From Clostridia bacterium (GTDB lineage Bacteria > Bacillota > Clostridia > Oscillospirales > Acutalibacteraceae), in contig JAUNLX010000010.1 in NCBI GenBank assembly GCA_030532035.1, forward strand, positions 1 to 42,421: a stretch of 42,421 bases of DNA. Reading direction: 5' to 3'. Position numbers and translations under genes: made by a program. The notes beneath the pieces were generated by a model, which worked only from the letters and a program-made list of their open reading frames with translations, did no database searches and was not told the DNA's origin. Below are positions 17,488 through 25,144 of this stretch, piece by piece (the stretch's first letter is position 1; each line of letters opens with the position of its first letter).

Positions 17488-18549
17488 ATGTTTAGTAAGA
17501 GTCTTATTGATTTATATGATTTGGATTCAGACGATTTAGAGAGTTTGATAAATCTTGCTCTTAAAATAAAAGAAAGTCCAAAAGAATATATGGATAGATG
17601 TCATGGAAAAATTATGGCAACTTTATTTTATGAACCATCCACGAGAACTCAAATGTCATTTAAAACAGCTATGTTGAGATTAGGTGGGCAAGTAATAGGT
17701 TTTGATGACCCCAAAAATTCATCTGTTGCCAAAGGTGAGAGCCTTAGAGACACAGTTAAAATTTTTGCCAACTATGCCGACATAATTGTTATGAGAAACC
17801 CAATTGAGGGAGCTGCTTTTGCAGCTTCACAATATATTGATGTTCCGATAATCAATGCGGGCGACGGTGGACATATGCACCCAACTCAGACGCTTACAGA
17901 TGTAGTGACGCTGAAAAGTGAACTTGGAAGATTACATAATTTGAAAATTGGACTTTGTGGAGATATGTTAAATAGCAGGACTGTTCATTCTCTAATTAAG
18001 ACAATGAGTAGATATGAAGATAATTGTTTTTATTTGATTTCAGCAAAAGAATTAGAACTTCCCGAATATGTACTTGATTTTATGAGAGAACATAAAGTTG
18101 AATTTAAAACTTTTGACAATATAGAAGATTGTATACCTGATTTAGATGTTTTGTATATGACAAGGATACAGAGAGAACGTTTCGACAAAGAGGAGGACTA
18201 CCAAAGGCAAAAGGGGATTTTCATTTTAACTGTTGACAAAATGAAAAAAGCAAAAGAAGATATGATTATTATGCACCCGCTACCTAAAGTAGATGAAATT
18301 GATGTTGAAGTTGATGACGATAAAAGAGCAAAATATTTCGAACAGGCGAGATACGGTTTGTTTGCAAGAATGGCTTTGATAATAAAAATGCTTGAAAGCG
18401 ACAATAAATCTACAGCCCAATATGATTTGAGTGACTCTCTATGTAAAAATCCTAAATGTATAACACAGACGGAAACATATCTGAAACCCTATGTGAGCAC
18501 AGTTGGAGAAAACAAATATTGTGCTTATTGTGATACAAAAATTAATTAA
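17488..18549 (+). CDS. pyrB: Aspartate carbamoyltransferase with fused PyrI-type zinc domain
   Basis: 353 residues. The catalytic part (1-~305) has the carbamoyl-phosphate motif STRTQ (51-55), HPTQTLTD (131-138), MTRIQRERF (224-232) and HPLPKVDEI (263-271), all typical of PyrB, the second step of pyrimidine synthesis. The C-terminal ~40 residues carry Cys319, Cys324, Cys345 and Cys348 in CKNPKCITQTET...CAYC, spaced like the zinc domain of the regulatory chain PyrI (C-x4-C-x~22-C-x2-C). The allosteric nucleotide-binding part of PyrI is missing. The ATG at 17488 has GAGAGGT upstream; a TTG at 17467 does not. No other pyr genes are adjacent. Confidence 0.93.
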   Translation: MFSKSLIDLYDLDSDDLESLINLALKIKESPKEYMDRCHGKIMATLFYEPSTRTQMSFKTAMLRLGGQVIGFDDPKNSSVAKGESLRDTVKIFANYADIIVMRNPIEGAAFAASQYIDVPIINAGDGGHMHPTQTLTDVVTLKSELGRLHNLKIGLCGDMLNSRTVHSLIKTMSRYEDNCFYLISAKELELPEYVLDFMREHKVEFKTFDNIEDCIPDLDVLYMTRIQRERFDKEEDYQRQKGIFILTVDKMKKAKEDMIIMHPLPKVDEIDVEVDDDKRAKYFEQARYGLFARMALIIKMLESDNKSTAQYDLSDSLCKNPKCITQTETYLKPYVSTVGENKYCAYCDTKIN

Positions 18550-18600
18550 AAAAGCTCCGACAAATTGTTTTGCCAAAGCTTTTTGTACTATGAATAATCA

Positions 18601-18628
18601 AAATGCACTCTCGCAAGAGAGCGCATTT
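18601..18628. terminator. Bidirectional terminator between pyrB and the DtxR-family gene
   Basis: AAATGCACTCTC (18601-18612) and GAGAGCGCATTT (18617-18628) form a stem with one A-C mismatch around a GCAA tetraloop, with T-rich sequence on both sides. Confidence 0.85.
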
Positions 18629-18631
18629 TAT

Positions 18632-19006
18632 TTATGATTTGTTGTTAACATAATTTTTCAAGGCATTGAAAACATCTTCACTTATTGCATGTTCAATTTG
18701 ACAGGCATCATTTTTTGCAATTTCTTCATCTACTCCGATACTTATAAAAAAATTTCTCAAAAATTCATGCTTTTCATATACAGAATTTGCCATTTTTTGA
18801 CCTTCTTCTGTAAGAGAAATAAAACCATTTGAATTCATTAAAATATGACCAGATTCTCGAAGCTTTTTCATAGCAACGCTTACACTCGGCTTGCTGACTT
18901 GCATAAATTTAGCAATATCAATACTTCTAACATGCTGTGAGCGTTTGGATAAAATTAAAATCGCCTCTAAATAATCTTCAACAGATTGACTGTTTTTCTT
19001 TTGCAT
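18632..19006 (-). CDS. DtxR/MntR-family metal-dependent transcriptional regulator
   Basis: 124 residues: an N-terminal winged helix (about 8-65, with SVEDYLEAILIL and the recognition region SKPSVSVAMKKLRESG) and a short helical dimerisation/metal-binding part (EHEFLRNFF-like segment and QIEHAISED with candidate ligands). The SH3-like third domain of DtxR is absent, as in MntR. Such regulators repress or activate iron or manganese transport genes. It lies 8 bp downstream of rnhA on the same strand, probably cotranscribed. Its target is not obvious; the nearest transporter is the half-permease pair at 19599-20629. Iron versus manganese cannot be decided by eye. Confidence 0.85.
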   Translation of the reverse strand: MQKKNSQSVEDYLEAILILSKRSQHVRSIDIAKFMQVSKPSVSVAMKKLRESGHILMNSNGFISLTEEGQKMANSVYEKHEFLRNFFISIGVDEEIAKNDACQIEHAISEDVFNALKNYVNNKS

Positions 19007-19014
19007 ATCTTCTC

Positions 19015-19455
19015 CTAATCAGATAATTTTAGATAATAATTTTTGGCAAGCTTATCACAACGCTCGTTATATTCGTGTCCGTCGTGACCTTTAATCCAAT
19101 GAAATTTGACTTGATGTATCGAAAGCAAATGAGCTAACTTTTTCCAGAGATCTACATTTGCTATTTCTTTGTTTTTGCCTCGTTTCCATCCCTGTTTAAT
19201 CCATGAATCGAGCCATTTTTTATTTATAGCGTCGGAAACATATTTAGAGTCCGTAGTAACATTTACTCGACAAGGGTATTTAAGATTTTCCAAAGCAACA
19301 ATCACTGCTAAGAGTTCCATTCTGTTATTAGTGGTATTTAATTCTCCACCACTGAGTTCTTTTTCATGACCGTTATACACTAATATAGCACCATAACCCC
19401 CTGGACCAGGGTTTCCAGAGCAGGCACCATCGGTATAAATATCAACTAAAGGCAT
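19015..19455 (-). CDS. rnhA: Ribonuclease HI
   Basis: 146 residues from the ATG at 19455 (an in-frame ATG at 19470 gives 151). RNase HI cuts the RNA of RNA-DNA hybrids. The catalytic carboxylates sit in DIYTDGACSGNPGPGGYG, NRMELLAV, TTDSKYV and NERCDKLA, with GHDGHEYN before the last. The predicted transcription start is near 19470, which would make the upstream ATG leaderless, so 19455 is preferred though not proven. The DtxR-family gene follows. Confidence 0.93.
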   Translation of the reverse strand: MPLVDIYTDGACSGNPGPGGYGAILVYNGHEKELSGGELNTTNNRMELLAVIVALENLKYPCRVNVTTDSKYVSDAINKKWLDSWIKQGWKRGKNKEIANVDLWKKLAHLLSIHQVKFHWIKGHDGHEYNERCDKLAKNYYLKLSD

Positions 19456-19476
19456 AGATTTATCTTTCATAAGTTT

Positions 19477-19505
19477 ATGTTATCATTTAAGGAATAATTT
19501 GACAA
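19477..19505 (-). promoter_or_regulatory. Promoter of rnhA and the DtxR-family gene
   Basis: On the minus strand TTGTCA (complement of 19500-19505), 17 bp and TAACAT (complement of 19477-19482). Confidence 0.6.
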
Positions 19506-19549
19506 GTTGAGAAATATTTCGTCATTGTCTTATATATGATTTTATTATA

Positions 19550-19583
19550 AATAAGCTGTACTCCCATTAGAGTACAGCTTAAA
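19550..19583 (-). terminator. Terminator after the half-permease operon
   Basis: A perfect 11-bp stem, AAGCTGTACTC (19553-19563) with GAGTACAGCTT (19570-19580), and a 6-base loop. It lies just past the minus-strand permease stop; the minus-strand tail is T-rich. Confidence 0.85.
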
Positions 19584-19598
19584 TTTATTTTACATAAT

Positions 19599-20153
19599 TT
19601 AATCTTTATCTGTTTGTTCAGTTGCCTTTTCATATATTTTTTTAGCTTCTTTTTTTGATGTTGTCTTCTCCATGACGAAAGCTAAGACAATAATCGTAAT
19701 TATATTGAGTATGAAACGACTGACAGCAAATTTCATTCCCAGCTCTGCAACTTCAAATAACATCATCGGTATTTTTGTTGCAGACCAAGCTCCTATAAAA
19801 ATAAAAATATTGGTAAGGGATACGCCTTTTTTTAAAAAGATAGCGGCAATTGGGAAAGAAGCATACAGAGGCCCTGCGGAAAAAGATCCTAAAATAAATG
19901 CGAAAATTCCGCCTTTTAATCCTGAACCCTTGCCCATATATTTCATTATGGTTTCTTTAGGTACCCAAACATCCATTAAACCTAAGATTATAAAAATGGG
20001 AGGTATTATAGATAACATTTCCTTGAGACTGTCAAGTGAAAGTTTTGTAACACCTCGAGCAATTTCGGGCTTAAAAAAAAGTAAAATAATATTGATTAAT
20101 ACCAGTAAAAAAAAGAATAGGTATCGTTTAATAAATTTTTTAATCTTTGTCAT
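19599..20153 (-). CDS. Half-size permease, second subunit (ArsP/DUF318-like)
   Basis: 184 residues, with about five hydrophobic helices and a charged C-terminal tail. It resembles one half of the predicted-permease family PF03773 (ArsP/YraQ-like), with the motif GSFSAGPLYASFPIAAIFLK, which parallels ITLIPGFVAYPLAASLVK in the upstream gene. The pair therefore looks like the two repeats of a normally ~300-350-residue permease made as separate chains. The ATG at 20153 overlaps the TAA stop of the upstream half (TAATG), indicating coupled translation. Substrate unknown; family members have been linked to organoarsenical export, and nothing nearby supports arsenic. Confidence 0.75.
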   Translation of the reverse strand: MTKIKKFIKRYLFFFLLVLINIILLFFKPEIARGVTKLSLDSLKEMLSIIPPIFIILGLMDVWVPKETIMKYMGKGSGLKGGIFAFILGSFSAGPLYASFPIAAIFLKKGVSLTNIFIFIGAWSATKIPMMLFEVAELGMKFAVSRFILNIITIIVLAFVMEKTTSKKEAKKIYEKATEQTDKD

Positions 20154-20629
20154 TACATAATCCATCCTATCACAATTGAAGTAATAATCGCACATACTAA
20201 GGATAAAAGATTCCTCTTAAATGCGAAACGCTTGCCAAAATATTTTATTTCTACTGGCAAAGTAAGCAATCCAACCATCATAAGTGTTGAAATAAAGAGG
20301 GCGATTTGTGGATATCCGGCACCGGCTTTTACAAGAGAAGCGGCGAGAGGATAAGCTACAAATCCTGGGATTAGAGTTATACAACCTATTACAGCGGCTA
20401 TTACCATACCCAAAAATCCAGATTCTTTACCTAAAAGCTTAGAAATCATATTTTCATCGATTAAAGTCAAGATAAAACCGATTAAAAGCAAAACAGATAG
20501 TACTGTCGGAAGAATTCTTTCAAAAGATTTCCAAGCTGTTTTTAACGCAATTTTAGTTTTTTTCTTGTCTTTGATAAATGAAGCCAAAAGACCCAATAAT
20601 GCAACTACATATATAATTTTTGTGAACAT
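20153..20629 (-). CDS. Half-size permease, first subunit (ArsP/DUF318-like)
   Basis: 158 residues with about four to five hydrophobic helices and a basic cytoplasmic stretch (DKKKTKIALKTAWKSFER) after the first. The LIPGFVAYPLAASLVKAG motif and the following PVEIKYFGKRFA match the half-permease family. AAGGAGG lies ten bases upstream of the ATG. It is the promoter-proximal gene of a two-gene operon; its stop overlaps the start of the second half. Neither protein is long enough to be the whole transporter alone. Confidence 0.75.
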   Translation of the reverse strand: MFTKIIYVVALLGLLASFIKDKKKTKIALKTAWKSFERILPTVLSVLLLIGFILTLIDENMISKLLGKESGFLGMVIAAVIGCITLIPGFVAYPLAASLVKAGAGYPQIALFISTLMMVGLLTLPVEIKYFGKRFAFKRNLLSLVCAIITSIVIGWIM

Positions 20630-20703
20630 TAAAGCTTGCCTCCTTATAAATTTAGTTTTTTATAAAAGTTTTTAAAATAATACTATTTACGTTTATTATA
20701 AAA

Positions 20704-20738
20704 AAGGCAGCAGGTTTTCTAAAAAATCTGCTGTCTTA
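20704..20738 (-). terminator. Terminator of the tRNA-Leu gene
   Basis: GGCAGCAG (20706-20713) pairs with CTGCTGTC (20728-20735); the minus strand continues into a run of Ts (complement of 20700-20705). It sits immediately after the tRNA 3' end. Confidence 0.8.
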
Positions 20739-20740
20739 TC

Positions 20741-20824
20741 TGGTGCGAGAGACGGGGGTCGAACCCGTATGGTAATACCACACGCCCCTCAAACGTGCGC
20801 GTCTGCCTATTCCGCCACTCTCGC
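20741..20824 (-). tRNA. tRNA-Leu (anticodon GAG)
   Basis: Class II tRNA with the CCA end encoded (20741-20743). The acceptor stem GCGAGAG (20818-20824 complement) pairs with CTCTCGC, discriminator A. The D arm TGGCGGAATAGGCAGAC, the anticodon stem CACGT/GCGTG with loop TTGAGGG (anticodon GAG, reading CUC and CUU), a long variable arm and GGTTCGACCCC T-arm are all present. It stands alone with its own promoter and terminator. Confidence 0.95.
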
Positions 20825-20836
20825 GAACAGGTACAA

Positions 20837-20865
20837 ATTATACATTGAATATGATGAAAAGTCAA
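20837..20865 (-). promoter_or_regulatory. Promoter of tRNA-Leu
   Basis: On the minus strand TTGACT (complement of 20860-20865), 17 bp, TATAAT (complement of 20837-20842), 12 bases before the mature 5' end. Confidence 0.75.
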
Positions 20866-20902
20866 TAATTTTAATGAAAAAGAATATATGAATTTTTGTA
20901 AT

Positions 20903-21991
20903 TTAATTAAACAAGGATTTATAAAATTCTACGAGTCGTTTAGCTTCTACTTTCCAGTCATACTTCTTCACGACATTTTCTCTGCCATTTCTTCCGAGCT
21001 GACAAGCATACTCAGGATTATCTATCAAATATTTTATCTTTTTTGATATTTCTTCTCTATCTTCAACATCTACAACTAAACCACAATTGTTTTCATCTAT
21101 AATTTCTTTCCATAAAGGAAAATCTGAAGCTATAACAGGTAATCCAGCAGCCATATATTCAAATAATTTAATTGGTAGAGCGTTTACATAATTTTTCGTT
21201 GGAAGCAGAATACATAGACCAACTCGAGCTTTGGAATATAGTTCATTTATTTGCTCTCTGTTTAATTGTCCTAAATATTTTACATTTTCTGGAGCTTTAT
21301 CTTTATAAGTATTATTTTCTGGAGTTCCAGCAAGAAATAATTCATAATCAGGTATTAACTTAAAAGCTTCATTCATTACTTCTTCTCCACGAATTTTTGA
21401 AATTCCACCAGCATAACAGGCGATTTTAGAACGCTGATTAAAATTATTTTCATGAAAAAGAATATCATCTATTTTAGGATAATTTCTTATTGTTATAGTT
21501 TTTTGTGTACGGCCTTTGAATTTGTTTTCAATAAATTCAGTAGCAGTAACAACAGCGGTTAAATTTTTTACGCAATATGTTTCATATATCTTGAATAATT
21601 TTGAAACTAAAGGGCTGATATACTTTGGTAACCATGGTTTGTCTAAAATTTGTGCGGGAATATCTTCATGACTGTCAAAAATAGAAAATTTGCCAAGCTT
21701 TGAAACTTTTTTTGCATAACGCAGTAATTCTGGATCATGAAAATGATACAAATCAGCATCTAAAGATATAGCTTTTTCATATATTTTTTTTGAAAAATCA
21801 GTAGCCCTTTTAATTCTGCTTGTAGGGGCGTCTCCACAGCCGATTACATGCACGCCGTCTTTTTCAAAACTTTTTCCAGGTGCCACTAAATAAACATCAA
21901 ATCCAGCTTTTGCAAGAGAAACACATTCTTTTATGAAAATTCTAATATCAAGAGAATTGTGTACACAGGTAACATGACAAATTTTATGCAT
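20903..21991 (-). CDS. Family 4 (GT-B) glycosyltransferase
   Basis: 362 residues. The N-terminal Rossmann half starts HKICHVTCVHNSLDIRIF and contains HFHDPELL; the C-terminal half has the donor-site pattern LPIKLFEYMAAGLPVIASD with the EX7E-type glutamates, typical of the group 1/GT4 transferases that use nucleotide sugars. It also ends with YDWKVEAKRLVEFY, a common GT4 ending. The acceptor is unknown; monocistronic, with no neighbouring capsule or wall-polysaccharide genes. Its leader (from a TATAAT at 22111-22116, minus strand) is about 110 nt and holds a small hairpin (22080-22098). GGAG precedes the ATG. Confidence 0.85.
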   Translation of the reverse strand: MHKICHVTCVHNSLDIRIFIKECVSLAKAGFDVYLVAPGKSFEKDGVHVIGCGDAPTSRIKRATDFSKKIYEKAISLDADLYHFHDPELLRYAKKVSKLGKFSIFDSHEDIPAQILDKPWLPKYISPLVSKLFKIYETYCVKNLTAVVTATEFIENKFKGRTQKTITIRNYPKIDDILFHENNFNQRSKIACYAGGISKIRGEEVMNEAFKLIPDYELFLAGTPENNTYKDKAPENVKYLGQLNREQINELYSKARVGLCILLPTKNYVNALPIKLFEYMAAGLPVIASDFPLWKEIIDENNCGLVVDVEDREEISKKIKYLIDNPEYACQLGRNGRENVVKKYDWKVEAKRLVEFYKSLFN

Positions 21992-22175
21992 TTTATCTCC
22001 TTAATTTTTATGTGATAAATAAAAAACATTAGATTTTTTCAATTATGTAATTTAAAAATCAATCATAAAATGTAAAATATCAAGCCGATATAGCTTGAAT
22101 TATGGCAACAATTATAACATAATTTCATTCATCTTTCATATATTTAGATGAATTTACAAAAGTAAAAATGCAGTG

Positions 22176-22222
22176 TTGACATTCTGATTTTAATTTGCTA
22201 ATATGCTAATACGCTAAAGTGA
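22176..22222 (+). promoter_or_regulatory. his operon promoter with tandem 8-bp repeats
   Basis: TTGACA (22176-22181), a 17-bp spacer and TAATAT (22199-22204). The spacer end, -10 and start region are made of tandem 8-bp units: TAATTTGC (22191), TAATATGC (22199), TAATACGC (22207) and a degenerate TAAAGTGA (22215). Such repeats on the -10 suggest an operator for a dedicated regulator. No T-box or His-rich leader peptide was found in the 264-bp gap. Confidence 0.6.
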
Positions 22223-22255
22223 AATAAAAAGCAATCAATCAAGAAAGGCTTTACA

Positions 22256-23245
22256 ATGAATAAATATCAAAATGCTACTCCAGACGGAGTTCGAGACATA
22301 CTTTTCGAAGAATCAAGTGCTTTAACCGAAATAAAATCCAAGGTTACAAAGCTTTTTGAAGATAGTGGTTATGCTAAAATTGAAACTCCGACAATGGAAT
22401 TTTTCGATGTTTTTAATCGAGAAAGTTGTGGTATTCCATTTGAAAATATGTTTAAATTCACTGACAGAAAAGGCAGGTTATTAGTTTTAAGACCAGATAA
22501 TACTTTGGCAATTGCAAGAGCCTCTGCTTCTAATTTTACCGATGTGAACATACCTCTAAAATTATATTATTCTCAAAAAATTTTTATTTCTAAACCTGAA
22601 TTTTCAGGAGCATTCAATGAAGAATTACAGTGCGGAATTGAAAATTTTGGATTTTCAGATGAAGATACAGATTTTGAAGTTTTGAGTCTTGCAATCAAAT
22701 CTCTTTCATTATTAAATGACGACTTCAAATTGGAAATAGGAAATAGTGCTTTTTTTAAGGCTCTTGTGAAAAATTTGAATGTAGATAAAACAAAGAGTGA
22801 AAAAATCAGACTCTGTGTGGAAAATAAAAACTTCCCTGCTCTGAGTGAGGAACTCAAAACAGTTGAAAATAGTAGGGCTAAAGAATATATTTTGAAATTG
22901 CCAACTATGTTCGGTGGCGAAGAATTGATAGATGAAGCCATGTGTATTTTGCCAGAGGATAACCAAACTTCAAAAGAATTGACTTGTTTAAAAAATTTAT
23001 ATAGAAGATTAAAAGAAGAGGGATATGAAGATAAAATTTCCTTTGATTTAGGGCTTGTCCATGGAATAAATTATTATACAGGACTTGTTTTTCGGGGATA
23101 TCTCACCTCATCTGGATTAAAAGTTTTATCTGGAGGAAGATACGATAAATTGCTTTCTGAATTTGGAAAAGACTTATCCGCAATTGGATTTGCTCTCGAA
23201 ATGAATACAATTTCTGACGCATTATTAAGGAGAAAAAATGTCTGA
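22256..23245 (+). CDS. hisZ: ATP phosphoribosyltransferase regulatory subunit HisZ
   Basis: 329 residues, a class II histidyl-tRNA synthetase paralogue without the anticodon-binding domain. It begins TPDGVRDILFEES, has the motif 2 region LYYSQKIF and LVLRPDNTLAIAR, and ends with GGRYDKLLSEFG. HisZ binds the short form of HisG and makes it active and histidine-sensitive. It is first in the his operon, with AAAGG upstream, and its last bases overlap hisG, a hisZ-hisG pairing that fits the short HisG. Confidence 0.94.
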   Translation: MNKYQNATPDGVRDILFEESSALTEIKSKVTKLFEDSGYAKIETPTMEFFDVFNRESCGIPFENMFKFTDRKGRLLVLRPDNTLAIARASASNFTDVNIPLKLYYSQKIFISKPEFSGAFNEELQCGIENFGFSDEDTDFEVLSLAIKSLSLLNDDFKLEIGNSAFFKALVKNLNVDKTKSEKIRLCVENKNFPALSEELKTVENSRAKEYILKLPTMFGGEELIDEAMCILPEDNQTSKELTCLKNLYRRLKEEGYEDKISFDLGLVHGINYYTGLVFRGYLTSSGLKVLSGGRYDKLLSEFGKDLSAIGFALEMNTISDALLRRKNV

Positions 23246-23858
23246 TATAAAAATTGCAATGACAAAGGGAAGATTACTCGATGAAACCTTAGAAATTTTT
23301 CAAAAAGCTGGCTTTGATACTACGAGTGTTAAAAATCCTGGAAGGAAATTAATTTTACCAATGAATGATACAAAAGTTGTATTAGCAAAAGCGCCAGATG
23401 TTATAACCTATGTGTCAAGCGGTGCTTGTGATATTGGAATTGTCGGCAAAGATGTCATTTTGGAAAAAGGCGGAACTTTTTATGAATATCTCGACTTAAA
23501 AATAGGTAAATGCCAGATGATTTTGGCAGCGAAAGACGAAGAAATATTAAAGGGATATAAAACTAAAACTATTGCGACTAAGTATCCAGAAATAACCGCC
23601 AGTTATTTTTCTAAAAAATCCCTTGATGTGAGAATAATAAAAATTGAAGGCTCGGTTGAATTGACTCCTCTTATAAATCTTTCTGATGCCATAGTAGATA
23701 TAACTCAAACAGGTCAAACCTTGAAAGAAAATAATCTCATTATTTTAGACAAGGTCTGTGATATTAGTGCAAGACTAATAGTCAACCTTGCTTCACTTAA
23801 ATTAAAACAAAATGAAATGAAAGAAATTCTGTCAAAGATAGGAGCTGTCGTAAATTGA
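23238..23858 (+). CDS. hisG: ATP phosphoribosyltransferase catalytic subunit, short form
   Basis: 206 residues, lacking the C-terminal regulatory domain of long HisG, which is why HisZ is needed. First step of histidine synthesis, joining ATP and PRPP. Motifs: TKGRLLDETLEIF at the start, DIGIVGKD, and the PRPP-binding segment near EGSVELTPLINLSDAIVDI. AGGAG precedes the ATG at 23238, which overlaps hisZ by eight bases. It overlaps hisD by four bases. Confidence 0.95.
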   Translation: MSDIKIAMTKGRLLDETLEIFQKAGFDTTSVKNPGRKLILPMNDTKVVLAKAPDVITYVSSGACDIGIVGKDVILEKGGTFYEYLDLKIGKCQMILAAKDEEILKGYKTKTIATKYPEITASYFSKKSLDVRIIKIEGSVELTPLINLSDAIVDITQTGQTLKENNLIILDKVCDISARLIVNLASLKLKQNEMKEILSKIGAVVN

Positions 23859-25144
23859 AAATAATAAAAGCAAATTCAAAAGAAGAATTTATAGAGCTCG
23901 ATAGAATAAAAAATAGAGGTAAAACTGAAAATACTGTAGAATTAGCAGTAAAAAATATAATCGACGATGTAAAATTAAGAGGAGATAAGGCTCTTTTTGA
24001 CTATGCTGAAAAGTTTGATAAAGCAAAGATAAACAACCTAAAAGTTAGTCAAAAAGAAATAGATGAGGCCTTTGAAAGAACTCCAAAAAAACTTATAAAA
24101 GCTCTTAAAAATGCCTACAAAAACATATTTGATTTTCATTCCAAACAAATAAAATCCGAATATAAAATTATAAATGAAAATGGTGGCATAACTGGACGAA
24201 AAATTGTGCCTTTAAATCGTGTTGGTATATATGTACCGGGTGGAACAGCTGCTTATCCGTCAAGTGTTTTGATGAATGCAATTCCCGCAATTGTTGCAAA
24301 AGTTTCAGAAATTGTTATGGTCACACCATGTAATGAAAAAGGCAAAATTGAAGATAATATCTTGGCTGCCGCTAAGATATGTAATATAACTGAAATTTAT
24401 AAATCCGGTGGTGCTGGAGCAATTGCCGCTCTTGCTTATTCTACCGAGACAATAAAATCTGTTGATAAAATTACAGGACCAGGGAATATCTTTGTATCGA
24501 CTGCTAAAACTTTAGTTTCTGGTGATGTTGCAACAGATATGCCTGCTGGACCATCTGAAATTTTAATCATAGCTGACAGTACAGCAAATCCTAAATTTTT
24601 AGCAGCTGATTTATTATCGCAGGCAGAACATGACATTTTAGCTTCATCTATATTAATTTCAACCGATAGTGAAATATCAAAAAAGACAATTTCATATGTA
24701 AATGAAATGACTGAAAAAGCTGATAGAAAAGATATAATAAATCAGTCTATTGCAAATTATGGTTTGATAATAAATATAGATAGTATAGAAAAGGCAATTG
24801 AACTTTCTAATTATTTTGCACCCGAACATCTTGAAATATGTACAAAAAAATCTGAAAAATATCTCGACAAAATAACTTCTGCTGGATCTGTATTTTTAGG
24901 ACATTGGACACCAGAGAGCGTTGGAGATTACTATTGTGGAACAAATCATATTTTACCTACGGCGGGAACCGCTAAATTTTGTTCAGGTCTTAGTACAGAA
25001 GATTTTGTAAAGCATATAACATTTACACAGTATAATAGAGAAGCTTTGAGAGCTTCGGCAAAAGATATTCAAATAATTGCAGAATCTGAGAGATTACAGG
25101 CACATGCCAATGCAGTAAAAGTGAGGATAGAAGATGAAATATGA
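23855..25144 (+). CDS. hisD: Histidinol dehydrogenase
   Basis: 429 residues, full length. Last two steps of histidine synthesis, oxidising histidinol to histidine with two NAD. Signatures: GRKIVPLNRVGIYVPGG, GGAGAIAALAY, KITGPGN, DMPAGPSEIL, LLSQAEHD and the catalytic EHLEI, all present with the zinc-binding residues. The start is TTG at 23855, overlapping the hisG stop; AGGAG lies 12 bases upstream. It overlaps hisC by 11 bases. Confidence 0.96.
   Translation: MKIIKANSKEEFIELDRIKNRGKTENTVELAVKNIIDDVKLRGDKALFDYAEKFDKAKINNLKVSQKEIDEAFERTPKKLIKALKNAYKNIFDFHSKQIKSEYKIINENGGITGRKIVPLNRVGIYVPGGTAAYPSSVLMNAIPAIVAKVSEIVMVTPCNEKGKIEDNILAAAKICNITEIYKSGGAGAIAALAYSTETIKSVDKITGPGNIFVSTAKTLVSGDVATDMPAGPSEILIIADSTANPKFLAADLLSQAEHDILASSILISTDSEISKKTISYVNEMTEKADRKDIINQSIANYGLIINIDSIEKAIELSNYFAPEHLEICTKKSEKYLDKITSAGSVFLGHWTPESVGDYYCGTNHILPTAGTAKFCSGLSTEDFVKHITFTQYNREALRASAKDIQIIAESERLQAHANAVKVRIEDEI

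Noticed and set aside
21992-22255. His leader peptide attenuator or T-box for the his operon
   Set aside because: No run of His codons and no T-box core; only the two divergent promoters, a small hairpin and the 8-bp repeats were found.
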